Source of the DNA: Streptomyces niveus
Lineage (GTDB): Bacteria > Actinomycetota > Actinomycetes > Streptomycetales > Streptomycetaceae
Direction: 5' to 3'
Length of the DNA: 46,299 bases
Assembly (NCBI RefSeq): GCF_001723055.1
Contig: NZ_MDCR01000355.1
Location: forward strand, 1 to 46,299
Made by a program: the position numbers and the translations under genes. Positions 7,626 through 14,509 of this stretch are shown in pieces. Below the pieces are notes generated by a model that saw nothing but the letters and a program-made list of their open reading frames with translations, did no database searches and was not told where the DNA came from. The first letter of the stretch is position 1. Each line of letters begins with the position of its first letter.

Positions 7626-8771
7626 TCACTCGGGTGGTGGGGCGGGAGTGAGGCGGGTCCAGCCGGTAGGTGGGGCCAGGAGTGTGCGGACATGGGGTTT
7701 GCGGGTGCGCGGGCGTACGTGGCCCTGGTGGCCGTGAAGGATGAGGTGGGCGAGGTGTTCGAGAGCCTTGACGGCGAAGCCGTTCGCCGGGCACATGCCG
7801 TCGCCTTTGCCGAAGGGGAGGTAGGAGCGCCGCTGGGCGTCGGTCGGCCGCTCCCAGCGTGAGGGACGGAAGTCCAGCGGTCTGTCCCATACGGCCGCCG
7901 ACCGGTGGATCGCGTGCGTCCCGATCAGGACGTGTTCACCCTCCTGGACCCGGGCGCCCGCGATGTCGTGGGCGGTGGCTGCCACCCGGATCAGGCGCCA
8001 CGCGGTCGGATACAGGCGTAGCGCCTCTCTGACCAGCCGCTGGATCTGCGTGTGGCTCACCGTCGGGGTGTCGTAGCCGTGCTGGATGCCGAGCATCACC
8101 ACCCATTCGAGCGTCACGCCGGTGAAGCCGACGGTGGACAGCACGAGGCGTTGCAGTAGCTGTGCGCGGTCGGCCGGGGTCAGGTCTCCGGGCAGGCCGA
8201 GCACCAGGTCGACCAGGTCCTGTGCGCCGTCCTCCGGCGCGGGGAGTCGGTCGAGTTGTTCGGCGAGCCCGGCCCGGATGGCGGGCACCGTGCGATGCGA
8301 CCGCCTCAGGACATGGCCGACGATGTCGTCGGCGACGACGCTCGACGTCACATAGGTGTCAAGGAGGACGTTGATCTCGGTATGACGCCGGTGAGCGATG
8401 ACGGGGGCGAAGTAGCGCCGGACCAGCTCGACGCCCCAGTGCTGGTGCCGCAGACGGCCGTGGCGGTCAGTCACCTCGCCGAGCGCCAGGTCGAGGTCGA
8501 ACGACTGCGGGAGGTCGTGCCGGGCCAGAACCCTGAGCAGGGCGCGGGAGGCTTCGCTCCGGACCTCGTCGGGCAGGGACTTCCGTCCGAGGCGGAAGAA
8601 CCCGGACTGGGAGAGGTAGTTGCCGGCCGGATCGACGAGCACGTCCCGGGCCGCGGCGGCGTCGGCCACGAAGAGGGTGCCGAAGCGGAGCCTGAACGGA
8701 CCGTCGCGGTCCGCGGCCTGCTCCTCCCACCGCCGCAGATGCGGCCACAGGCTCTTTCTGTCCAGGAACAC
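7626..8771 (-). CDS. Cytochrome P450, divergent, probable RiPP-modifying enzyme
   Basis: A 381-residue P450. The ExxR motif is EALR at 249-252, the meander has FRPSRW (301-306), and the heme loop is PFGKGDGMCPANG with Cys327. Two departures stand out. Cys+2 is Ala (CPA) where CxG is usual. The I-helix reads VGFTGVTLEW (214-223), without the acid-threonine pair used for O2 activation in ordinary monooxygenases; loss of that pair is known in some P450s that couple aromatic rings. The GTG start at 8771 gives a protein slightly shorter than usual. It lies 27 bp after the second of two paralogous 30-residue peptide genes on the same strand, so one transcript is likely. I infer that it cross-links or otherwise oxidises those peptides. 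No redox partner is nearby. Confidence 0.9.
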   Translation of the reverse strand: MFLDRKSLWPHLRRWEEQAADRDGPFRLRFGTLFVADAAAARDVLVDPAGNYLSQSGFFRLGRKSLPDEVRSEASRALLRVLARHDLPQSFDLDLALGEVTDRHGRLRHQHWGVELVRRYFAPVIAHRRHTEINVLLDTYVTSSVVADDIVGHVLRRSHRTVPAIRAGLAEQLDRLPAPEDGAQDLVDLVLGLPGDLTPADRAQLLQRLVLSTVGFTGVTLEWVVMLGIQHGYDTPTVSHTQIQRLVREALRLYPTAWRLIRVAATAHDIAGARVQEGEHVLIGTHAIHRSAAVWDRPLDFRPSRWERPTDAQRRSYLPFGKGDGMCPANGFAVKALEHLAHLILHGHQGHVRPRTRKPHVRTLLAPPTGWTRLTPAPPPE

Positions 8772-8798
8772 GGTCGTCCGCCCGAGGTCCGCCGGATG

Positions 8799-8891
8799 TC
8801 AGTCGTTGTGGCCGTACCTGTCGCCGTACTCGTTGCGGCGCGTACGCCCCTCACCGCTGAGCGCCCGAAGGCTCCTGATGATCCATGACAT
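8799..8891 (-). CDS. Candidate RiPP precursor peptide 2 (30 aa)
   Basis: A 30-codon gene starting ATG at 8891-8889 and stopping TGA at 8801-8799. It begins MSWIIRSLRALSGEGRTRR and ends NEYGDRYGHND. An AAGGAGG ribosome-binding site lies 9 bp upstream. Its neighbour at 8943-9035 has the same length and 17 of 30 identical residues: MSW, S7-LRALSGE, R16, R18, Y22, Y26-G27 and D30. A conserved N-terminal half (leader) and variable C-terminal half with fixed aromatic residues is the usual shape of P450-processed RiPP precursors (atropopeptides, cittilins, biarylitides). The P450 gene starts 27 bp downstream. There is no match to a specific known precursor that I can recall. Confidence 0.75.
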   Translation of the reverse strand: MSWIIRSLRALSGEGRTRRNEYGDRYGHND

Positions 8892-8942
8892 CGCGGATGT
8901 CCTCCTTGTCGTTCGGGGTGTGCCTGTTCCGGCCGCCGGGCG

Positions 8943-9035
8943 TCAGTCCTGCTGCCCGTAGCCGACGAAGTACCCGTGCCACCGTGCACGCATCTCACCG
9001 CTGAGGGCTCGGAGGCTGCTGGTCACCCATGACAT
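8943..9035 (-). CDS. Candidate RiPP precursor peptide 1 (30 aa)
   Basis: A paralogue of the 8799-8891 peptide, 30 codons from ATG 9035-9033 to TGA 8945-8943. It begins MSWVTSSLRALSGEMRAR and ends WHGYFVGYGQQD. The reading frame stays open upstream to 9350, but similarity to the sister peptide starts exactly at MSW and a shared ATGTCATGG, so this start is preferred. No strong ribosome-binding site is seen. The predicted core is rich in aromatic residues (W19, Y22, F23, Y26). Y22 and Y26-G27 are shared with the sister peptide, making them likely modification sites. It lies 51 bp upstream of the second peptide in the same direction. Confidence 0.72.
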   Translation of the reverse strand: MSWVTSSLRALSGEMRARWHGYFVGYGQQD

Positions 9036-9202
9036 CGCCGGTCGTACTGCCCGATACGGCGACTCGGCGCCTTGGCACCACACTCGCCGGTCGGCCGCGA
9101 GGTGAGTAAGCACGCTACTCCCGCCGCAGGGCCGGACCAGCTGCCGGAACCGGCCAAAGACGCTCCCCAAGTGCCTTCCGACCAGCCCGTGGAGCGACGC
9201 CG

Positions 9203-9670
9203 TCAGCGAGGTGGGCCGAGGATGATCTGGCCGTACTTGTCCGTCGCCTCCGCCAGGCGCTCCGGTGAGATCTCGAAGCCTTCGGGGCGGGGGGACGCCA
9301 GGTCGCGTCCGGCGTGGCGGAACATGCCTTCGATACCCGCCGGGGTGCACATCATCAGCATGTCTGCTGTGTCGGACGTGATCCGGTATCCGTGCGGCAC
9401 GTTACGGGGCAGGTAGACGATCCCGCCCTCCGACAGCTCCATCTCCTCGTCGTCGCACCACAGCAGCGCGGTGCCCTTGAGCAGCATGAAGACCTCGTCC
9501 TCGCGGGTGTGCATGTGGTACGGGGGTGCCTCGCCCTTGTTCACGGTGAACCGTCCGACTGTCAGCTGGCCGTCCGTGGCCGCGCTGTCCAGGAGGACGG
9601 CGAACTGGCCGCCGTCCAGCCATTCGAGCTTCTGCTGCTGATCGGGCTGTGCGAGATAGGCCATGGTCAC
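9203..9670 (-). CDS. Single-domain cupin protein
   Basis: A 155-residue cupin. Motif 1 is YHMHTREDEVFMLLKG (His, His, Glu metal ligands) and motif 2 PRNVPHGYR (His ligand). Such proteins are often quercetinase-like dioxygenases or small-molecule sensors; the substrate is unknown. The GTG at 9670 follows ACGGAG by six bases; an ATG two codons later is an alternative. The gene is upstream of, and co-directional with, the two peptide genes and the P450, but 167 bp separate it from the first peptide, so membership of that locus is possible rather than shown. A palindrome at 9721-9736 sits where its promoter should be. Confidence 0.85.
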   Translation of the reverse strand: MTMAYLAQPDQQQKLEWLDGGQFAVLLDSAATDGQLTVGRFTVNKGEAPPYHMHTREDEVFMLLKGTALLWCDDEEMELSEGGIVYLPRNVPHGYRITSDTADMLMMCTPAGIEGMFRHAGRDLASPRPEGFEISPERLAEATDKYGQIILGPPR

Positions 9671-9720
9671 GGCGGTCTCCGTTCCGTACTGTCGGCGGGC
9701 CCTGAGTCATCGCCGATGGG

Positions 9721-9736
9721 TTGACGCAAGCGTCAA
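9721..9736. promoter_or_regulatory. Palindromic operator upstream of cupin gene
   Basis: TTGACGC-AA-GCGTCAA, two perfect 7-bp arms, 50 bp upstream of the cupin start. On the minus strand it provides a TTGACG -35-like element. It probably binds a dimeric repressor encoded elsewhere, as no regulator gene adjoins it. Confidence 0.5.
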
Positions 9737-9872
9737 AGGTGGTCGTGAGTGATCATTGTCCGCCCCGTATCGCACCATAAATCGACAGACCATGGGCAGT
9801 GCATGACTGATCTTGTCAGTTCGTGTCAGGGCCCCGTTTCGGCGTCCCGTCAATTTCCGCCGCGTCGACTTG

Positions 9873-9894
9873 CCCACGCGCTGTTGCGCGTGGG
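9873..9894 (-). terminator. Hairpin terminator after desulfurase-like gene
   Basis: CCCACGCGC-TGTT-GCGCGTGGG, a perfect 9-bp stem 55 bp beyond the stop at 9949 of the minus-strand desulfurase-like gene. No T-tract follows. The rest of 9671-9948 contains only the cupin upstream region. Confidence 0.5.
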
Positions 9895-9948
9895 AGGGCC
9901 AACCGCGGCGGCCACGCGGACATCACGATCGGCGCGACGCGCGGTGGC

Positions 9949-11196
9949 TCAGGAACGCAGGAACGCCGACAGGGCCGCCGTCAGGCGTTCGATGTCGTCC
10001 GCGTTGTTGTACGGGGACAGGCCCACGCGCAGGCCGCCGGCGGTTCCCAGGCCGAGGTGGCGGGAGGCCTCCAGGGCGTAGAACGAGCCCGCCGGTGCGT
10101 GGATCCGGGAGCGGGCCAGGAAGTGGTAGGCGTCCGTCGCCTCGTGGTTGTCGAACGTGAGGAGCAGCGTGGGGGTTCGCAGGGCCGCGCGGGAGTGCTG
10201 TGTCACGCCGTCGAGTTGGGACATCGCCTCCTCGGCGCGCTCGCGCAGGGCCGTCTCGTGCACCTCGATCGCCGCGAAGGCGCTCCGGAGGCGGGTACGC
10301 CGGTCCTGCGCCGTGCCGGGGGTGTCGGGGGTGTCGGGGGCGAGGTCCGCCAGGAAGTCCACGGCGGCGCGGGTGCCCGCCAGGGCTTCGTACGGGAGGG
10401 TGCCGAGCTCGAAGCGTTCCGGTACGGCGTCGGTGGACGGCGCCAGTTTGTCCGGTCGCAGGGTCTCCAACAGGCCCGGGGAAGCGGCGAGTACGCCGTG
10501 GTGGGGGCCGAAGAACTTGTACGGCGAGCAGACGAAGAAGTCCGCGCCCAGTGCCGTGACGTCCACGAACGCGTGGGCGGCGAGGTGGACGCCGTCGACG
10601 TACAGCAGGGCTCCCGCCCGGTGGACCAGGTCGGCGATGGCCGTGACGTCCGGGCGGGTGCCGATCAGGTTCGACGCGGCCGTCACCGTGACCAGGCGTG
10701 TGCGGTCGGTCAGCAGGGCGCCGATGGATGTCACCGGCAGTTCGCCGGTGGCCGGATCGAAGTCCGCCCAGCGCACCACCGCACCGGCTTGTCCGGCCGC
10801 CTGGACCCAGGGGCGGATGTTGGCGTCGTGGTCCAGCCGGCTGACGATCACCTCGTCGCCGGGGGCCCAACCGCGGGCCAGTACGCGGGAGAAGTCGTAG
10901 GTGAGCTGTGTGGCGCTGCGCCCGACGACGATGCCCGCGGTCTCCGCGCCGAGCAGGTCGGCCATCGCGAGCCGGAAGTCGCGCACGATCGTCTCGGCGT
11001 TGATCTCTCCCGGTGCGACGGAGCCCCTGACCGAAAGGGGGTTGCTCAGCGCGTGCGTGATGGCCTCGACGACCGGCGTGGGCGTCTGCGTGCCGCCCGG
11101 GCCGTCGAAGTGCGCCACTCCCGCGCGCAGGGCGGGAATCCGGGCGCGCAGCGCGTCGATGTCGATGCCGGTCCTGGTTCCGGTGTCGTACGTCAT
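9949..11196 (-). CDS. Cysteine desulfurase-like PLP enzyme
   Basis: A 415-residue fold-type I aminotransferase class V protein. FDGPGGTQTP opens the fold and SATQLTYDFSRVLA is the phosphate-binding segment. VDGVHLAAH holds the cofactor-stacking/Asp region, and CSPYKFFGPHHG the Schiff-base Lys. The C-terminal GLRVGLSPYNNADDIERL is typical of the desulfurase-like group (relatives of CsdA/SufS). The canonical mobile-loop active-site Cys of true desulfurases is not evident, so sulfur transfer is uncertain. No suf or isc partner is nearby. Confidence 0.88.
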   Translation of the reverse strand: MTYDTGTRTGIDIDALRARIPALRAGVAHFDGPGGTQTPTPVVEAITHALSNPLSVRGSVAPGEINAETIVRDFRLAMADLLGAETAGIVVGRSATQLTYDFSRVLARGWAPGDEVIVSRLDHDANIRPWVQAAGQAGAVVRWADFDPATGELPVTSIGALLTDRTRLVTVTAASNLIGTRPDVTAIADLVHRAGALLYVDGVHLAAHAFVDVTALGADFFVCSPYKFFGPHHGVLAASPGLLETLRPDKLAPSTDAVPERFELGTLPYEALAGTRAAVDFLADLAPDTPDTPGTAQDRRTRLRSAFAAIEVHETALRERAEEAMSQLDGVTQHSRAALRTPTLLLTFDNHEATDAYHFLARSRIHAPAGSFYALEASRHLGLGTAGGLRVGLSPYNNADDIERLTAALSAFLRS

Positions 11197-11283
11197 GAAT
11201 GCCCCCGGCCGCCGCTCGGTCCGGGACAGGTGTCCCGGCTACGGCCGATCATCGCAGAGGGGACCGACATCTTCCCCGTGCGC

Positions 11284-11523
11284 TCACTGCTCGTACGACT
11301 CCACCTCGGCCACCGGGCGCGCTTCCACCCGCTGCGTATCCGCGCCGGAGTCCGCCTCCGCACGCCGTCTGCGCAGCAGGTCCCAGCACTGGTCCAGCCG
11401 CTGTTCCAGCACCTGGAGGCGTGCGCGTTCCTCCGGGTCGAGGCCCTTTCCGGGGGCCCGCTCACGGAGGCGGTGTTCCTCCGCGACCAGTGTGTCGATC
11501 GTGCGCAGAATGTCGTCCGCCAT
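11284..11523 (-). CDS. DUF2630 family protein
   Basis: A 79-residue helical protein (MADDILRTIDTLVAEEHRLRER... then LQVLEQRLDQCWDLLRRRRA), the classic DUF2630 pattern found in actinobacteria. A long amphipathic helix-turn-helix or coiled coil is likely. The ATG at 11523 is chosen because the family begins there, although the frame runs further upstream. Function is unknown. It lies between the aldo/keto reductase (46 bp upstream) and the desulfurase-like gene, all on the minus strand, so a loose operon is possible. Confidence 0.85.
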   Translation of the reverse strand: MADDILRTIDTLVAEEHRLRERAPGKGLDPEERARLQVLEQRLDQCWDLLRRRRAEADSGADTQRVEARPVAEVESYEQ

Positions 11524-11569
11524 CACTACCTCCGCTGTTGTGGGCCGCCACCCGGCCGGACTCGCCCGC

Positions 11570-12427
11570 TCACAGCATCTCCAGCGGTACCGGGCCCCGG
11601 ACGGGCGGAAAAGCGTCGTCAAGGGCGGCGAGGTCGTCGTCGGTCAGGGTGAGTGTGAGCGCGGCGTGGTTCTCGCGTACGTGCTCCGCCCTGCCCGTCC
11701 GGGGGATCGCGATCACGCCGCTCTGCCGGAGGACCCAGGCCAGGGCCACCTGCGCGGGTGTGGCCTCGTGGCGGCGGGCCACGGCGTGGAGCACTCGGGC
11801 GGGCAGCAGCCGGCCTTGTTCGACCGGTGAGTAGGCCATGACCGGGACGCCGGTCTCCTGGCACCGGGGCAGCAGGTCGTACTCGATTCCGCGCCGGGTC
11901 AGGTTGTAGAGGACCTGGTTCGTGGCCGCCGCGTCGCCGCCCGGTAGCGCCGCCAGCTCCCGTAGGTCCGCCGGGTCGAAGTTGCTGACTCCCCAGTGGC
12001 GGATCTTGCCCGCGTCGCGCAGGTCCTCGAAGGCTTCGAGCGTCTCCGCCAGCGGGACGGCCCCGCGCCAGTGCAGCAGGTAGAGGTCGATCCGGTCGGT
12101 TCGCAGGCGTTTGAGGCTGCGTTCGCAGGCGTTGGCGGTGTCCGTGCGGCTCGCGTTGTACGGCAGCACCTTGGTCACCAGAAAGGCCTCGTCCCGGCGG
12201 CCGGCGAGCGTTTCTCCCACCAGTTCCTCCGCGGCGCCCTGGCCGTACATCTCGGCCGTGTCGATCAGGGTCAGGCCGAGGTCCAGTCCCAGCAGCAGGG
12301 ACTCCTTCTCGCCGGCCCGTCGCGCCGGGTCCTGTGCCCAGCCCCATGTGCCCTGTCCCAGCACGGGAACGTGCTCGCCGGAGGGGAGCGGGACGGTGCG
12401 GACCTCTGGTGGCTGTCCCATCGGCAC
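11570..12427 (-). CDS. Aldo/keto reductase
   Basis: A 285-residue NADPH-dependent aldo/keto reductase with a (beta/alpha)8 barrel. The catalytic tetrad is visible: Asp and Tyr in LIDTAEMYGQG, Lys in FLVTKVLP and His in YLLHWRG. HWGVSNFDPADL and the NADP-binding VIAIPRTGRAEHVREN near the C-terminus complete it. It reduces carbonyls; the substrate is unknown. It diverges from the methyltransferase cassette, sharing the 214-bp intergenic region that holds a dre-like site. Confidence 0.92.
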   Translation of the reverse strand: MPMGQPPEVRTVPLPSGEHVPVLGQGTWGWAQDPARRAGEKESLLLGLDLGLTLIDTAEMYGQGAAEELVGETLAGRRDEAFLVTKVLPYNASRTDTANACERSLKRLRTDRIDLYLLHWRGAVPLAETLEAFEDLRDAGKIRHWGVSNFDPADLRELAALPGGDAAATNQVLYNLTRRGIEYDLLPRCQETGVPVMAYSPVEQGRLLPARVLHAVARRHEATPAQVALAWVLRQSGVIAIPRTGRAEHVRENHAALTLTLTDDDLAALDDAFPPVRGPVPLEML

Positions 12428-12568
12428 CCCTCCTCTCCTGGCTCTTCGCGCGCCTCTTCAAGGCTCTCACCGGGGCGGCGTCTGTCAACCGCGCTGATCA
12501 CATCGCTCTGCCGCCGTACACGTTCCCGCGCCGTGCGGCCGAGACATGACGTTCCGGGACGGCGTCCC

Positions 12569-12598
12569 TTGCACCACGCAGTGGTCTAGACCTAGCGT
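12569..12598 (+). promoter_or_regulatory. Promoter with DasR-like (dre) site
   Basis: TTGCAC (12569-12574), an 18-bp spacer and TAGCGT (12593-12598). The spacer and -10 contain AGTGGTCTAGACCTAG (12580-12595), which includes the dre core GTGGTCTAGACC. DasR is the GlcNAc-responsive GntR repressor of Streptomyces. The site lies ~45 bp before the methyltransferase start and would place the following three-gene cassette under amino-sugar control. Confidence 0.6.
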
Positions 12599-12641
12599 GT
12601 GCCCCTTGCGGCCCGTCCGTCTCGTACAGAGGACCGATCCT

Positions 12642-13790
12642 GTGATCGACATCGTTGTTGTACTCCGCGCCGAAGACGCCGTACTCGACTTCCTGTCCGT
12701 TCTCACCGACGGGGAGTGCGCCCTCGTCCTGGCCGATCACGGCCGGACACTCGCCTTCCCCGCCGGGCGGAGCCCGGCCGAACGGCTCGCCGGGATCGCG
12801 CGGTATGTGCGGCCGGCCGACGACGGGGCCGGATCGCCCGGTCCCGGTGCCCTGGCGGAGCTCGTACGCGAGGCGGGCGGTGACCGTGACGCGCGGGTGT
12901 GGACGCACTCGCCGGCGGACAACCGGCGCAGCAGGGGCAAGGTGGGGCGGGACACGGCGATCGGCTGTGCGGGCCGCGAGGTGCGGCACGCCGTCGGTTA
13001 TTCGCCGTTCCTCCAGGTCGTGAGCGACATCGACCGGCCCCTGGAGCGTGAACTGGTCGCCACCAAGCTCGACTTCGTCAACCGGGCGTGCGAGCACCTG
13101 CTCACGGAGCCGTCGGCGGAGTACGTGGTCCAGACACCGCGCATACCCGCCACCGAGCGGTTCTTCCACACCGACGCCGACGAACGCGAACGGCTCTTCG
13201 CGCTGCTGGCGAGCCTGGACGACGAGGCCGCCTCCGTGCCGGATCCCTGGGAGTTCGGCAGCTCTCCCTACGAGAAGGACCGGCTGGACGCCACCGCCGC
13301 CTGGGTGCTGGGCCATCGCGGCGAGGCGGGTGACCCGCTGGTGGAAGTGGGCGCGTGCGAAGGCGCCCTGACACATCGTCTGGTGGCCGCAGGCCGCACC
13401 GTTCACGCCACCGAGCCCAACCCCCTTTTCCGGACGCGTCTTTCGGAGGCCGTACGCGGGACGGAGAGCGTACGGGTCTCCGCCGACGATCTCGCGGCGC
13501 TCACCGGGGAGGGCCGTCCGCGCGCCGGAGCCCATCTGCTCATCGAGATGCTCTACTACGGCCAGGACCTCGGCCTGCTGGACGGGCTGCCCACCGACCA
13601 TGTCTTCGTGGCCCTCGAACCCGCCACCATGGACACCCTTCTGCGGCCGTGGCTCGCGGCGTCCGCGACCTGGCGGGAGGCGGAGAGCGTGCGTCTGGTC
13701 CCGCCGCGCGTCGAGACCGTCTGCGCGGGCCGCGCGTATCTCATCAAACGCGGCAGCGACGGGCTCCTGCTCCGGCGCACCGCCGGCTGA
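12642..13790 (+). CDS. SAM-dependent methyltransferase with extra N-terminal domain (NodS-like)
   Basis: A 382-residue protein. The C-terminal part is a class I methyltransferase: LVEVGACEGALTHRLVAAG (motif I, ~233-251), VHATEPNP (acidic loop), VSADDLAAL, then LLIEMLYYGQDL and the closing strands. The first ~180 residues (MIDIVVVLRAEDAVLDFLSVLTDGECALVL, then WTHSPADNRR...GRDTAIGCAGREVRHAVGYSP) look like a separate LmbE-associated-type domain I cannot name. GTG at 12642 follows AGAGGA by 8 bp. It heads a cassette with a DUF1796 protein (8 bp on) and a PIG-L deacetylase, suggesting modification of an amino-sugar-containing molecule. The acceptor is unknown. Confidence 0.82.
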   Translation: MIDIVVVLRAEDAVLDFLSVLTDGECALVLADHGRTLAFPAGRSPAERLAGIARYVRPADDGAGSPGPGALAELVREAGGDRDARVWTHSPADNRRSRGKVGRDTAIGCAGREVRHAVGYSPFLQVVSDIDRPLERELVATKLDFVNRACEHLLTEPSAEYVVQTPRIPATERFFHTDADERERLFALLASLDDEAASVPDPWEFGSSPYEKDRLDATAAWVLGHRGEAGDPLVEVGACEGALTHRLVAAGRTVHATEPNPLFRTRLSEAVRGTESVRVSADDLAALTGEGRPRAGAHLLIEMLYYGQDLGLLDGLPTDHVFVALEPATMDTLLRPWLAASATWREAESVRLVPPRVETVCAGRAYLIKRGSDGLLLRRTAG

Positions 13791-13798
13791 ACGCCCCC

Positions 13799-14509
13799 AT
13801 GACGCACCTGAATCCGGCCGCCTGGTCCGACGCGAACGACCCGTACGACGTCTGCGTGGGGCTCGGCTACCACTGCGAGACGACCTATCAGCTCCGCCGC
13901 ATCACCGGGAACGAGTCGGCGCACTTCTTCGACTGGCTCGACCTCGACTTCGACGCGGTGGTCGAGACCATCACCGAGGACTTCGCCCACGTACTGCGTC
14001 CGGGGCGGGTGGAGCCGTTCAGCGACGGGCTCTGCGCACTCGACCGGGGCTCGGACATCCGCTTCTTCCACGACTTCGCGCCGGGCGAGGGACGCCTGCT
14101 CACCCAGGACGACATCGATCGCCAACTCGACGGCGTCCGGGCCAAGTTCATGGCCCTCGCGGAACGCTGGCGCGCCCTCGCGGCGTCCTCGGCCCATGTG
14201 CTGTACGTCCACCACGACGCCTTCGACGAGTGCGCCGCCAGGGACCTGGCCCGGCTGCGCCACACGATCGCGACCGCGCACCCCGGGCAGCGGTTCTCGC
14301 TGCTGTGGCTGCGCCGTACGCCGCCCGCCGACGCCGCGGACCTCGCGCCGGGAATCGCCTGGGGGACGGTGGCGGAGGCCGCCGGCCGCTGGGAGGGTGA
14401 CGACGCCCAGTGGGACGAGGTGTTCAGCGCCGTACCGATGGCGCCGCGGCGTACCGATGCCGCCCGATCCGCCGCGACCCATCCGATGACCGAGGAGACC
14501 CCTGCATGA
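13799..14509 (+). CDS. DUF1796 papain-like putative cysteine peptidase
   Basis: A 236-residue protein of the DUF1796 family. It opens with CVGLGYHCETTYQLRR, in which Cys26 is the likely nucleophile. FFDWLDLDFDAVVETI, RFFHDF and ALAASSAHVLYVHHDAFDE follow. The family is predicted papain-like, but its substrates are not established, and several members sit in glycan-biosynthesis loci. The ATG at 13799 is 8 bp past the methyltransferase stop; its end overlaps the PIG-L start by ATGA, implying translational coupling. Confidence 0.78.
   Translation: MTHLNPAAWSDANDPYDVCVGLGYHCETTYQLRRITGNESAHFFDWLDLDFDAVVETITEDFAHVLRPGRVEPFSDGLCALDRGSDIRFFHDFAPGEGRLLTQDDIDRQLDGVRAKFMALAERWRALAASSAHVLYVHHDAFDECAARDLARLRHTIATAHPGQRFSLLWLRRTPPADAADLAPGIAWGTVAEAAGRWEGDDAQWDEVFSAVPMAPRRTDAARSAATHPMTEETPA

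Noticed and set aside
8943..9350. Reading precursor peptide 1 as the tail of a 135-residue protein
   Set aside because: The upstream part overlaps the cupin gene antisense and has no similarity to the sister peptide. Shared sequence begins exactly at ATG 9035.
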